Source: Aplectana chamaeleonis
Lineage: Eukaryota; Nematoda; Chromadorea; Rhabditida; Cosmocercidae
Length of the DNA: 64,000 bases
NCBI GenBank assembly: GCA_029168955.1
Contig: JAPDOI010000009.1
Coordinates: 1,426,001 to 1,490,000 of the forward strand
Reading direction: 5' to 3'
This document shows, one piece after another, positions 1 to 10,157 of this stretch. The position numbers and the translations under genes were made by a program. Under the pieces are notes generated by a model that did not search any database, was not told where the DNA came from, and saw only the letters and a list, made by a program, of their open reading frames with translations. Every line of letters starts with the position of its first letter. The first letter of the stretch is position 1.

Positions 1-2935
1 CATGCTCCAAGGTCATCTCTCGGCGGTGGAGTCTCTACTTTCGTTCTATCTTCACTTCCCTCACACCTCATTCCCAGCACCCCCACGGGCGGTACTCTCG
101 AGTACCTCCCAATCCATCTCCCCCTAAAAACCCCCCTTTCTCTTTTCAACATATACATTCCACCTACAACTTCATGCCCTTCATCTTACAATCCTATCCC
201 ACTTCTCAAGCAGCTGAGCGACTGCTCCCTCTCATCCTCGGTCGTTTTCGCGGGTGATTTCAACGCTCACACCTTTGCTCGTCTCTCGGTCCTGATGTTA
301 GAGGAAATGACGTCGAAGAATGGGCAGATGAGTGCGACCTGGTCATTCTAAACGATGATCAGCCCACTCGTCTCTCTGCCAGCGGCCGATCTTCTAGCCC
401 AGACATATCTCTTCTCTCGTCCAACCTTTCTAGCTGCTGCTCATGGTCTACCTCGACTACTCTGCCAAGTGACCACGTTCCTGTCTTTGTCCACATCGAT
501 CTATCCACTCTCTCGCTCCCTTTTCTGGTGTTCGCCAACGTTCTTATCTTAATTTAGGCCGAGCAGACTGGCGCCTGTTCAGTGAAGTTGCGCTTCGCCT
601 ATCGGCAGATTACCCGTGGAATGGAAGCGTGCACCAGAAGGAGTGCCATCTATCTGACGCAATCCGCAAGGCCATGAATGCGGCTATCCCTATCGGTCGC
701 GTCAAGACGTTCTATCCAAATGTCAACAGGGAAATCCTCGACAAAATTAGAACGAGAGATGCGAGGAGAGCGGTTAATCATCTGGACCCCGTGGTTGCTG
801 AGCTGGACAGTGAGATCAAAAAGGATTTGGACAGACACAAGAAAGAAGAGTGGGAGAAGTTCACCGGACAGATGGACTTTAAGACGGACAGTGCAGCTAC
901 TTGGAAGGTTTTACGGAAGCTTTCGGGTAAAAGCTCACTCGCCACCGTCTCCACAACCGAATTCGACAACGGCGTATTCAAATCAGGAAAGGAAGCCGCT
1001 TATGCGCTCGGGAAAAGTTTTTTCATCATCAGTGCTAAACGAGGTCCGCAGAATAGAGTGACTGTAAGAGAGCTGTGCCGCCTCCCGCTTATGAGCACGG
1101 CCGAAGCGTTTACTACGACGCAATTTGAGAAGATTATAAAGGAAATGCGGAACTCTAGAGCTATTGGTCCTGATGGGATATGTCCTGCTGTCTTGAAGAA
1201 GATACCCACTGACTTACTACCGCTCCTCACTGATGTGATAAACTCCTCGTTCATGTCGTGTACTATCCCGCAGAATTGGAAGATGGCAAACGTCGTTCAG
1301 CTGCCCAAGCCTGGCAAGCCCCAAGCTTCAGTCAAGGGATATCGGCCCATTAGCTTGTTGTCTTCTTTTGCTAAAGTAGCTGAAAAGCTGATCGTCAAAG
1401 ACCTGGCCGAGCACAACGAGAGACAGGTGTTTCAGCATGGATTCAGAAAAATGCATTCCACCACGACAGCTTTGTTAGAAATTACGAGCTATGCAATTGA
1501 TGGTTTCAACGCGTATAAGCCGGAAAGAACTGTAGCAGTTGCCTTGGATGTCACTAAGGCTTTCGACACAGTGAATCTTGGTATCTTATCAAACAACTTA
1601 CTGGAGTCATCAATCCCGCCATGGCAAAAGCGCTGGATAGCTGCATTCACTAAGGGAAGACGGGCTAGAGTGATGTTCCAGAATCATGTCTCAAACAGCA
1701 TTCCGATTGCAGCTGGAGTCCCACAGAAGATCGGTGTATTGTCGCCTGCTCTCTTCAGTCTGTACCTCGAAGATATGCCCGCCCCACCCCAAGATATCAA
1801 GGTGGTCGCTTACGCTGATGATATGACTGTCTTGTGTCGTGATCGGGACATAAATGTGGCCGCCGCTAAGATTAACGGGTACTTGACCGCACTGAAAAGC
1901 TTCTTCGACCGCAAAATGCTGAAGATTTCTGCGTCAAAGTCATCGGTATCCGTACTCACAACGGACCCATCTGAACACAGCGCACATCCGTATGTCGTAT
2001 GGAATGGAGATCGTTTGCCTGCCGCCCGCTTCCCAAAACTTCTCGGACTCGTACTCGATCCATCGCTCAAATTCCATAAGAACACGGAACAGAAGCAGGC
2101 TATCGTTAAAGCGAAGCTTAACGTGCTTAGAGCCCTGGGCGGTACAACATGGGGTAGTAGCAAAGAAACCATTATTACAACGTATAAGGCTATTCTCCAG
2201 CCTGCACTCGAATACGGCGACCGAGTTTGGCAGCATCTTGTTTCGGAATCCTCTTGGACTATGATGCAACGCATACAGAATGCGGCTCTTCGAATCGCCA
2301 CCGGGTGTGCAAGAAGTTCCCCGGTCGATCACTTGCATGCTGAGACCCGCTTATTACCAGTAAGGGAGCACTGTGAGCTCCAGGCCCAACAATTTTTCAT
2401 CAACATTGTCAAACAACCAAATCACCCCTCTTGGAGAGTACTAAACCCCGTCAGAGAAAGAAAGATCAGAAAGCCATTCGCCGATGCTCCCAGCAAAGTC
2501 AATCTGCAGAGATGGCACGACTCACAGCAAGAACGACTCCGTCTATTGCGCGAGGAGCATACTCAGTTTGTACGGTGTCATCTGGAAAAAGGCGGTCATT
2601 AATCCCATATTGGGGTAGTGCCGCCCCGAGTCTGCACATCCGAGGCTCAACTCGGAAGAAGGGCCAGGTGCACGCTCGCATCATTACGCTGTGGTCACTC
2701 TACAATGCTAATGTCTTATGTCAGCAGGATTGACAGCAGTAAATCTGATGTGTGCCCGGACTGCGGTACCATCGGCCACGATACCGCACATTTATTCAAC
2801 TGTCCGGAGAGACCTACCACGCTGACCGTAATGGACTTATGGACAAATCCGTTACTGGTCGCCCAGTTCCTCAACCTATGACAAAACCCTCAATGTGGCT
2901 GCAAAGAAGAAGAAGAGAAGCCGAATGGAATATGT
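1..2935 (+). mobile_element. Jockey/CR1-superclade LINE (non-LTR retrotransposon), 5' end outside window
   Basis: The order is apurinic-type (EEP) endonuclease, reverse transcriptase, then a C-terminal cysteine-rich knuckle, followed at about 2902-2921 by an AAG-rich tail (gcaaagaagaagaagagaag). That is the plan of a Jockey/CR1-type LINE. The element lies in the opposite orientation to the ABC transporter exons that begin at 3002, so it probably sits in the intron downstream of exon 3002-3164. It carries two frameshifts and one nonsense codon and is not a functional copy. The clade assignment is by eye from the C-terminal pattern; R1-like relatives are not excluded. Confidence 0.85.
4..2881 (+). 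pseudogene. LINE ORF2: EEP endonuclease + reverse transcriptase + CCHC knuckle, degraded
   Basis: The endonuclease starts in frame 1 (FNIYIPP near 150, VVFAGDFNAH at 241-270) and shifts to frame 3 after NAH, continuing through SPDISL and SDHVPV (about 468). It shifts again to frame 2 between about 490 and 540. The RT then runs unbroken to a TAA at 2600-2602. Motifs include YRPISLLSSFAKVAEKL, QHGFRKMHST, ALDVTKAFDTV and VAYADDM (about 1807). The motif that is usually GVPQGSVLSP reads GVPQKIGVLSP here. After the TAA the same frame continues to 2881 with a CX2CX8HX4C knuckle (CPDCGTIGHDTAHLFNC) and a DLWTNPLLVAQFL end. The apparent start at 629 is a GTG inside the ORF, not a real initiator. Confidence 0.88.
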
Positions 2936-3001
2936 GACCAAAAAAATACAACTTTGCTTTTTTTAAACAAATGAATTAAGACGTAAAAAATTACAACCTA
3001 C

Positions 3002-6000
3002 CTCCAGAAAGTGTGTAAACATCGTGCACATCAATGTTAGTCATTGCGAACAGTCTCTGAAGTCTTCTCAACGAAACAAGAGCCTCCACAAGACCATTCA
3101 GCACCCATGGGAATGCGTTCAGGGGCATAATTAGTATATTCACAAGAGCAAGCGACGTAAAAACCTGGAATCAAGGAGTGAAAAAACCTATCTACTGTTG
3201 TTCTCACGGCCGGATTCCGGTCCGCATTTGCGAACTACGGCTATTTCACCGTGCGATACGTGATAATCGTGCTGGGACCACTTGGTCCCGGCAAGATTCA
3301 CCTCTCTCCCAACACGATTATCACGCGTCGAATCATGCAACAGCCGTAGTCCGCAATTACGGACCGGAATTTGGCTCGGAGAACGATAGCCTCGGTCAAC
3401 TGCCGGCAGTAGAGTAAACAGCAGATGCGGAAACTAGAAAAAAAGCAAACCTTCGCTGCGGTTAGTTTCCAGTGGAAGACCAAGGTGTACGTTGTCAGTA
3501 TAGAAATGGTGATCAGCAAGGGAGCAGAAGCCCACAAATATACACAAACCGCATCTAGATACTTACGCACCTGATAAAAAGGTATTGAGAAAATCCGGTT
3601 TTGCGCACTATAGTTGAAGAAGACCCAAATACACCAAGAAAACTCAATCTGACCTGCCTTGAAAAATTTCCCAATCTGTCTATTCAAAAAAAAGTCGTAC
3701 TTTGTAATATATGTGCCCAATTTATGTTGAAATTTCTATACAGAACCTCAGAGATGTTTGGTAACCAACCTTCAAATAATGAAGTTCCTTCTCACGAAGT
3801 TTGTTGATCTTCTCCTCGAAAAATGCTTCCCACGCAGATGACTTTACAGCTCTGATTCCCTCCATTGTTTCGCGAACCACCTAAAACACTAGAATTCGTA
3901 TGACTCGAACCCCTACAACCTTTGCTAAAGGCAAATGGATGTTCAACCTTGATTCTCTGGTCCTTACAATGCATCAGTTTCACTGACATTCGCCCAATAC
4001 TATTCGTAATCCATTTATTAAACGGAATGAGGACTAGGGCAGCCATGACACCAGCAATGAAAGCCAAACCAATCTGAACTACTATTCCAATTCTGTTTCG
4101 AAAAGGAATTATCGGGTCGACTAACCTCTCGATATAACAGGTAGAGCGCAATTCCTAGCTGCACAGGCAAGCTCCAAAATGCATGGAAAGAGTTGCAAAA
4201 ATTTACAAGGCGATCTACATCGGTTGAGACGAAATTCAGGATCGATCCTTAAAAAAATTCATATGCAGAAATATACTCGAAGACAAGGGTTAGACCAGAA
4301 ACCGGAAAAAAAATCACGACTCTGCACCTTCCTGCAAATTCAGCAAGGTGAATTGCTTCGCGAAATTTCGCCAGAAACAAGAAAAGATCTTGAAAGCACA
4401 GTTCAACCTCAGAGTAAATTTTCGTGATTTTTATATGATTATTAAATAGGCCCCACCTGTATAACACCAGGAAGTGCGAAACCTCCATTCATCCTGATAA
4501 GAGAGATATAGCAAGAAGCCGCTGCGTCACGCCCCCCTCGACGACCTCTCGAGCAGGGTCAAGCGGGGTTGCGGAATTTCGCAAAGGAGGTGGCAGGGGG
4601 TCGCAAAAATTTTTACCCGAAAATGAAGGTTAGGAGGGTATCGCAAAAAATTGGGCCAAAAATGAAAATTCCTGGAAGTGTTTGGAAAATTATTATTTTG
4701 GTACTCTTTCGGGAATAGACGACCCACTAGAGAAACTTCATGGGAAATGTTCATCCCACTACAGCCGTCGAATGATTTGGTCTTCTTCATACACACCGAA
4801 CTGTTTGATGTGACCAACCGAGCTGTCGGTCATGCCTAAACAATTGCTTATTTCATCGCTTTCTCCAGTGGGTCGTCTATTTCGAAAGAGCGCCATTATT
4901 TTTATTTAGAAAAACGAATAGCTGAGTTTTCCGAAGGAATCGGCTATTTCAATACAGAAAATAGTTTTTTTGAAAAATAAACTGCCTAGAAACCGCTCAT
5001 CGGAGAGGATCGCAAAAATTTTGAACTTTGGGAAAAAATTCGATAGAGGGATTGTCTTCAGGGGTCGCTCCGATATCGAAAAATTACGCAACGCCCCGCT
5101 TTACCCTGCTCTCAAACAGATAAGGCAGGCCGTTGCACCATTTTCGGGGCGGAACTACGACCCCCTCCCCCCTGTTCGCCAGAATTTTGGAATTTTTCAA
5201 AACCCCCTTTCGAAAAGAAAATTTGCTTTAGCTTTTTTCGAGTGACGAATTTGAAAAAAATTCAAATTTGCGGCTATAAAAACTATTTAGCTATTCGTAC
5301 CTTATTTTACCTTACCCCGTGGTTCAAAGAAAATTTCCATTTCTTTTTCAAAAATTTTAAGAGACCCCAAAAATTTTCTTTTTTTTTCGAAAACTTTCCA
5401 AAATTTTAACGACCACCTGTAACGCCAAGGCGCAACCCTGTTCTCGAGCTCAAGAGTGGCAAGATGCGCCATGAATTTCGGCCAGAAGCCTCTCTAATTA
5501 TTTCATTTTCAGTCTCCATCTCATTCGGATCCGCTTTCGGTTGCAAAAGACGGAAATTACGAGTCTTGAACAGCTCGTCCAACATGGTTTCGCCGCTCAA
5601 TTTTAGGCGGTATTTGAGAGGGAATAAATCCGTTCACAGTAAGTTTGTACGCCCCCAGAGATATCACTCGGATCAGCCTGAGACCGTCTCCAAGATGAGC
5701 AAAAAAAAACTCGAAAGACATTCCTACGGTGACCTATGCCATTGAGAAGCATAAGCATTCAACATTATCGATTATCTGCCATGCGGGTCTGCGCGGGGCG
5801 AAAAATGGGTATACCTACTTGGCCTCAATCCTTTTGGAAAACAGTTTTTCACAACCACTGTACTTACCTGACGAAAACTTGCTCATCTCGCTCATCGGTA
5901 CCATCAACAGCTTGTCGTAAATAGCCGTCACTGTAGCAGCCCTCACTCTGCAAAAGATTCGCACCGAATTTCCAAAAGACTATCACATTCTCACTACCAA

Positions 6001-7370
6001 ATTCCAGACCAACTCACTTCAGTGTAACCTTCTGGACATAGAAATTGAAATTCGTTGAGAACAGCGCAGCTAGAAGCGAACACAAAACCATGAGGCCGGC
6101 ATACAGAAATCCAATAGGCTAAAACCAATTTTCCAGCTGAAGAATCGCCTCTCCGTACGCATGAACTACCCACATTTGGCGTTGGACTCTCAAGAATATC
6201 CACCAGCAGATGAAGCAGAATCGGTCCGGCAAAGGTGAACGCATCTGACGCGATTCTTAGAATAGCCAGAGAAAAGAACGCAAATCCAAACGTTGAAAGC
6301 AGCGACCTAAATGTTTAGAGCTTTTGAGCTGCTTGAAAGATTTACCATGCCCAGACTCGTTTAAAGGCAGTGTCCATGATAAAAACCATGTCTGATTTTT
6401 TGGTGAAGATCGGCAGCTGCGGGGACTAGCGCAACATTACCGTTGGAAAAAACTAAGAAGAAATGAGCTCGGAACGGTCCCCTACGGGCCCAAAGTTGGA
6501 CACCCGTCAGCTCGCCACACCCCAGATGCACTTTCCACGCCGACCGACGTGAACAAATGAATGCTCGAGATTGTGAGATGAGTGACGATTTCCGATCAAT
6601 AGCCCCGTTCTTCCCTTCATTCTCAACTTCTCTCTTTACTCAGGTCAGCTCGCATACATCGGCTGCAAAAGACGGAAGTTACAAGCCTCGGACAACTCGT
6701 CCCCATGCTTCCCTAGCTAAATTTTTGAGTGATCATAACTCCGTTCCTGTGAATTCCAAAAACATCATTGAAATCAGCAAGGGACCGTCTTCAAGATAGG
6801 CGGAAAAGCAGAAAAACGATTCTTATCGTGAACACTGCCTTTAAAACTTACGATGATAAGGAGTAGTGTTGGCCGTCAGAGTAGAAAGTGGGAGAATTCT
6901 CGATCATCTGCCGCTCAATAGTAGCCACCTCTAGCGATGGAGGGAGAGGGAAAATATCATCAATCTATAAATGAAATATAACTCAGATTTTACGTAATTT
7001 GACAGTAGAAAAGTGGTTTTTTTCATAAGGAGTACACCTAAAATGAGGGGCAAATGGATTTTTTTTGCTAGATTGGGCCAAAAAATGACTAAATTAGATA
7101 CACTAAGTCTACTATTTAAGGCAATTGAAGACTTCAAAAGAGCCAAAAACTTGTTCAACCCTTAACCATTCTGAGTGTAATGATTAGAGCACGAAAAAAG
7201 GACACACCGGAAAATATACACGAAAACCCACCGAGTTCAGCTGCAATTTGCCTCCCTTCTGAATCAAGATGTTAGTCCAGCAGAAACAAATTCGAGACAG
7301 AAAACCCGCAGACTCATCAGTTGCTGCATGCAATTCGATGTAGCCGAACGACTCTCCGCTTTGATATGCC
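3002..7370 (-). CDS. ABCC10/MRP7-like ABC transporter, TMD1 exons (partial gene)
   Basis: Minus-strand exons, 5' to 3': 7232-7370, 6852-6964, (6346-6416 doubtful), 6174-6306, 6018-6118, 5868-5947, 4126-4247, 3948-4073, 3770-3880, 3451-3570, 3002-3164. Apart from the doubtful exon they join in one phase. The protein reads as the linker and first transmembrane domain of an ABCC half: DESAGFLSRICFCWTN, FAGPILLHLLVDILES, VRAATVTAIYDKLL, ILNFVSTDVDRLVNF, FHAFWSLPVQLGIALYLLY, CKDQRIK, MEGIRAVKSSAWEAFFEEK, VRKYLDAVCVYLWAS, and FPWVLNGLVEALVSLRRLQ just before the expected NBD1. These match ABCC10/MRP7 better than other MRPs. Such proteins are ATP-driven efflux pumps of membranes. The NBDs and the upstream exons are not visible: a LINE lies downstream and an RTE element upstream. 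The last visible donor leaves phase 1, so the gene should continue left of the window unless truncated. Confidence 0.88.
3186..3412. mobile_element. Palindromic MITE, family C, copy 1 (transporter intron)
   Basis: A foldback of about 220 bp. Its arms contain gaactacggctatttcac / caacagccgtagtccgc, and the centre has gggaccacttggtcccgg. A second copy is at about 49100-49290 with the same arms, centre and end (cggaccgg.atttggc.c.gagaacga). It lies in the intron between exons 3451-3570 and 3002-3164 and has no coding capacity. Confidence 0.75.
4248..5867. repeat. 1.6 kb transporter intron filled with dispersed repeats
   Basis: The intron lies between exons 5868-5947 and 4126-4247, which join in phase (..KFSSG|SILNF..). 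It holds AT-rich filler and C-rich segments: gggtcgcaaaaattttt at about 4590 recurs in related form near 5010, and tcagcctgagaccgtc lies at about 5674. A block at 5490-5720 is related to 6590-6840. No coding exon was found in it. Poly-A/poly-T runs are frequent. Confidence 0.6.
6346..6416 (-). other. Doubtful exon of the ABC transporter overlapping a MITE end
   Basis: An open segment with a ccccgcag acceptor and a catg|gtaaat donor encodes LPIFTKKSDMVF..TAFKRVWAW and joins the next exon (6174-6306) perfectly as ..WAW|SLLSTFG. However, 6360-6385 is the inverted-repeat end of a MITE, so most of this exon would be transposon-derived. The preceding exon (6852-6964) ends in phase 2 and this one starts in phase 0, so including it shifts the frame. 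Splicing 6852-6964 directly to 6174-6306 keeps the frame. Only the last five or so residues (RVWAW) look like host coding sequence. Confidence 0.4.
6360..6848. mobile_element. MITE with TTTAAAGGCAGTG-type inverted ends inside the ABC transporter gene
   Basis: Left end at 6360-6385 and right end at 6822-6848 are inverted copies of a roughly 25 bp terminus (TTTAAAGGCAGTGT..GATAA). The interior, about 6660-6790, resembles 5530-5700 in the same gene (both contain gcaaaagacgga.gttac and aactcgtcc-like stretches). The same terminus recurs at 12150, 28535, 29610, 31219 and 31545, so this is a family. It lies immediately inside the donor of exon 6852-6964 (cgtaag then the terminus). Confidence 0.7.
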
Positions 7371-7429
7371 CTGAATAACGGCCTTTAGGTAATGTCTCGG
7401 CAAAGTCAAGCGGTTATCGATTGCGGACC

Positions 7430-9870
7430 CTAAACCCGGCTATCTCCAGAAGAGCAGCGGAAGCGGAAGATGACAACTTTGAAACTACAGCTTGACTATG
7501 TCCTGACGAGGAATATTCCAGTATCGGACATTCGAAGATCTAGAGCTGTGTGGGATGTCGCATTCGATTCGGATCACCGTCCTGTTCTGTTGAACTTCAC
7601 TGCGAGGATTCATAAGAGGAAGCGAGGGGCTCAGCCTCTCCAGAGGATTGACATGACAAGTCTCAGAGATGAAGAGTGCAGAAGGAATTTCCGACAACGC
7701 GTTTCTATTCACATCGGAGTACGGACTAAGAAGAAACTTTGCGACGCGGATTCTTTTGTCAAATGCATCCAGGACGCTTCGAAAGAGGCACTCCCGGTTG
7801 TACAGCCTAAGAAGAAGTTCGCCTACGTCTCCAGAAGAAACAGCATCTACCTACAACAGAGTATGTGCTCTCCGAACTGCAGGAAACTTCGTGGAGGAGA
7901 AGCGTCTGAGGAGGAAGTTGCGTCCGGCAGCTTCAAAGTGACCGCGAACGAGTGGACGTGTAGAGCTAAGGAGTTCGAGAAGGCTTGGGAGGAGAAGAAT
8001 CCGAGGAAAGCCTACACGTTGCTGCGACAGTATAGCGGGAAGATGAAGAGATGTTCTCCTGTCTTGAACACTACCAATGGAGTTGCAGTTGGTGATGCGA
8101 CGCTGCCAATATAGAAGGATTACTTCAGTTCACTACTGAATCGTCCAGCGCCATCAGTACCTGAGCTCCCGCATGTTCAGAGAGCACATTACGATGTCAG
8201 TGAGGAACCGCCGACTGAGTCTGAAGTGTTGGATTGTGTCCGGAAAATGAAGAATGGAAAGGCAGGTGGAGATGACAACATCACTGCTGAAATGCTGAAA
8301 GCTCTTCCTCCGTCTGGGATTCGTGAAATGACCAACACCATCCGTGCCATATGGATGAGCGAAAGGATACCCGATTCGTGGAGACATGCGATCATCGTAC
8401 CTCTTCACAAGAAGCTATCCGTCACGGATCCTAAGAACTACAGAGGAATCTCTCTACTTCGTGTCATGTACAAGGTTTTAGAACGTATCATTCTCGAGCG
8501 ACTTATCAAACATCGTGAAGGAACGACCAGAGATGAGCAAGCCGGTTTTCGACCTGGAAGATCGACCATCGACCAAGTGTTCGTCGTGAGAAGAGTAATT
8601 GAATCGTGGCAGCGGTTTTCGAAGCCATTACAGCTTGCTTTTTGGACTTTGAATCCGCGTTCGACTCTCCTCATCGTGATCGATTGCTCAATGCTCTGCG
8701 AGCAGATGGAGTCCCGGAAAAGTATGTTCGGTTAATCGAGGACATGAACAAAGGAACAACAGCAGCAGTTCGTACACCTGTCGGATTTACGTCAGCTTTC
8801 GAGGTGAAAACAGGAGTAAGGCAAGGAGCCGTTGCAGGACCTTTTCTTTTCAACTTCGCCGTTGATGACATCATGCGTAGAGTTGCAGAACGGTTTCCTG
8901 CGGATGTGATCCTAACACCATCAGGACGCTCCCTTGTCGACCTGGAGTACGCCGACGACATTGTGTTATTCGCTGAAAACAACGCAAAACTGCAAAGGAT
9001 TGTGAACCTCGTTTCGAAGTATGCCGCAGCCTATGGACTTCGTCTTCGTCCCGACAAATGCAAGCAGATGTGGGTCTCTCAGAGGCCTTCAACTGGAGTT
9101 TGTGTGGACGGACAACGTATCGAACTGGTGGACGATTTCTGTTATTTGGGCTGTTTGCTGAAGAACGATGGTAGTTATGCAGCGGATATTCGACAACGAT
9201 GTGCGAAAGCTACGTCTGCATTCAATTCTCTAACCAAGTGTTTGTGGTCTACCACCATCGCGAAGGAAGTCAAGTTGCGCGTCTACCTATCCGCTATTCG
9301 CCCTATCATGATGTACGGATCGGAGACGTGGGCAGCACCGAAAACGCAGATGGAAAGGTTGGATTGCGCACGGAGAGGAAGCTTTTAGGCGTTTGCTTGG
9401 ATATTTCTGGCCGCGTGTATGCCATAACGAAGACCTTTACAAGGAAATCGACGCAGTACATCAACGCTTGACACGAGGGAGGTGCCAGCATCTCCTAACG
9501 CCATCTCAAGCAGCAATGGAAAGTCGACTTCGACTGCTCGGGCATATACTAAGAAAGACGCCGGATCGTCTCGTACAACACGCTTTAAAAATGCTTCCAA
9601 ATCCTGTCTGGAAACGGCCACCTGGGCGTAGGCGAAAGTTCTGGACGGATGTGGTTAAAGAGGATTTAAAGTCACTCGGCATCGAAAGACAGTTCAGGCG
9701 CGATGTTTCGTTTCGCAGGAAATGGAATAGTGACAGATGGATGGAATGTGTTCAAATTGTGGCTGAAGACCGTGAAAAATGGACACGGCTGATTACTGGG
9801 ACGGCACACCTCGGTGAAGATGCGGAATGACCGCGTCAGGCGAAAGCCAACCGATTAAGTCAAAGAAAGT
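7430..9870 (+). mobile_element. RTE-clade LINE, 5'-truncated
   Basis: The endonuclease C-terminus, an RTE-type RT and the RTE C-terminal domain are present in order, ending in an A-rich 3' tail at about 9853-9880 (aagtcaaagaaagtaaagtc) typical of RTE elements. The endonuclease N-terminal half is missing, which fits 5' truncation on insertion. It lies antisense to the ABC transporter and separates exon 7232-7370 from any upstream exons. The left boundary is approximate. Confidence 0.85.
7470..9830 (+). pseudogene. RTE-type endonuclease/reverse transcriptase, degraded
   Basis: The frame opens with LDYVLTRNIPVSD and FDSDHRPVLLNF (the SDH box of the EEP endonuclease). An in-frame TAG lies at 8112-8114 (LPI*KDYFSSLLNR), after which the same frame continues into the RT: KMKNGKAGGDDNI, PKNYRGISLL and EQAGFRPGRSTIDQVF. 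It shifts frame near 8620 into CFLDFESAFDSPHRD, KTGVRQGAVAGPFLFN and LEYADDIVLF (about 8944), and shifts back near 9365 into the C-terminal domain (MESRLRLLGHILR, KRPPGRRRKFWTD), ending at 9830. One nonsense codon and two frameshifts make it non-functional. Related fragments are often annotated as craniofacial development protein 2-like in nematode genomes. Confidence 0.88.
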
Positions 9871-9984
9871 AAAGTCAAATGCCCATCCGCAGCTACCTAG
9901 ACCCACTATGAAGAAAAGAAGTTACGAGCGTTTTACCAAAGCTTCGCGGCAAAAGGTAAAGGGAATTTTTAGGGTGTTTTTAAT

Positions 9985-10135
9985 TGTTTTTCCGGTTTGG
10001 CTAAGAACATTATGTAGGGGGTATCTGGTGTGCTGAACACGAGTATGGCAGGGTTCGCTTGTCAGAAATTTCAAGGTTCACTGTGGGTTTGATTAGGTAG
10101 CATGCCATTAAGGAGAGGCTAAAACCTACCCTATA
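9985..10135. repeat. Dispersed repeat, family K, copy
   Basis: The segment reads ggggtatctggtgtgctgaacacgag... through to ggctaaaacctacc. Similar segments lie at about 43440-43560, 47640-47750, 48815-48925 and 61990-62130. They share a motif of the form TGAACACGAATCTG, a following TTTAC/TTCACTGTA.G region and a GGCTAAACCTACC end. These form a dispersed non-coding family. The 9870-9985 stretch before it holds nothing recognisable. Confidence 0.55.
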
Positions 10136-10157
10136 AGACGCCTCTACGCCATGGCAT

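Noticed and set aside
1810..2338. Minus-strand ORFs of 132-163 residues
   Set aside because: They are shadows of the LINE reverse transcriptase on the opposite strand.
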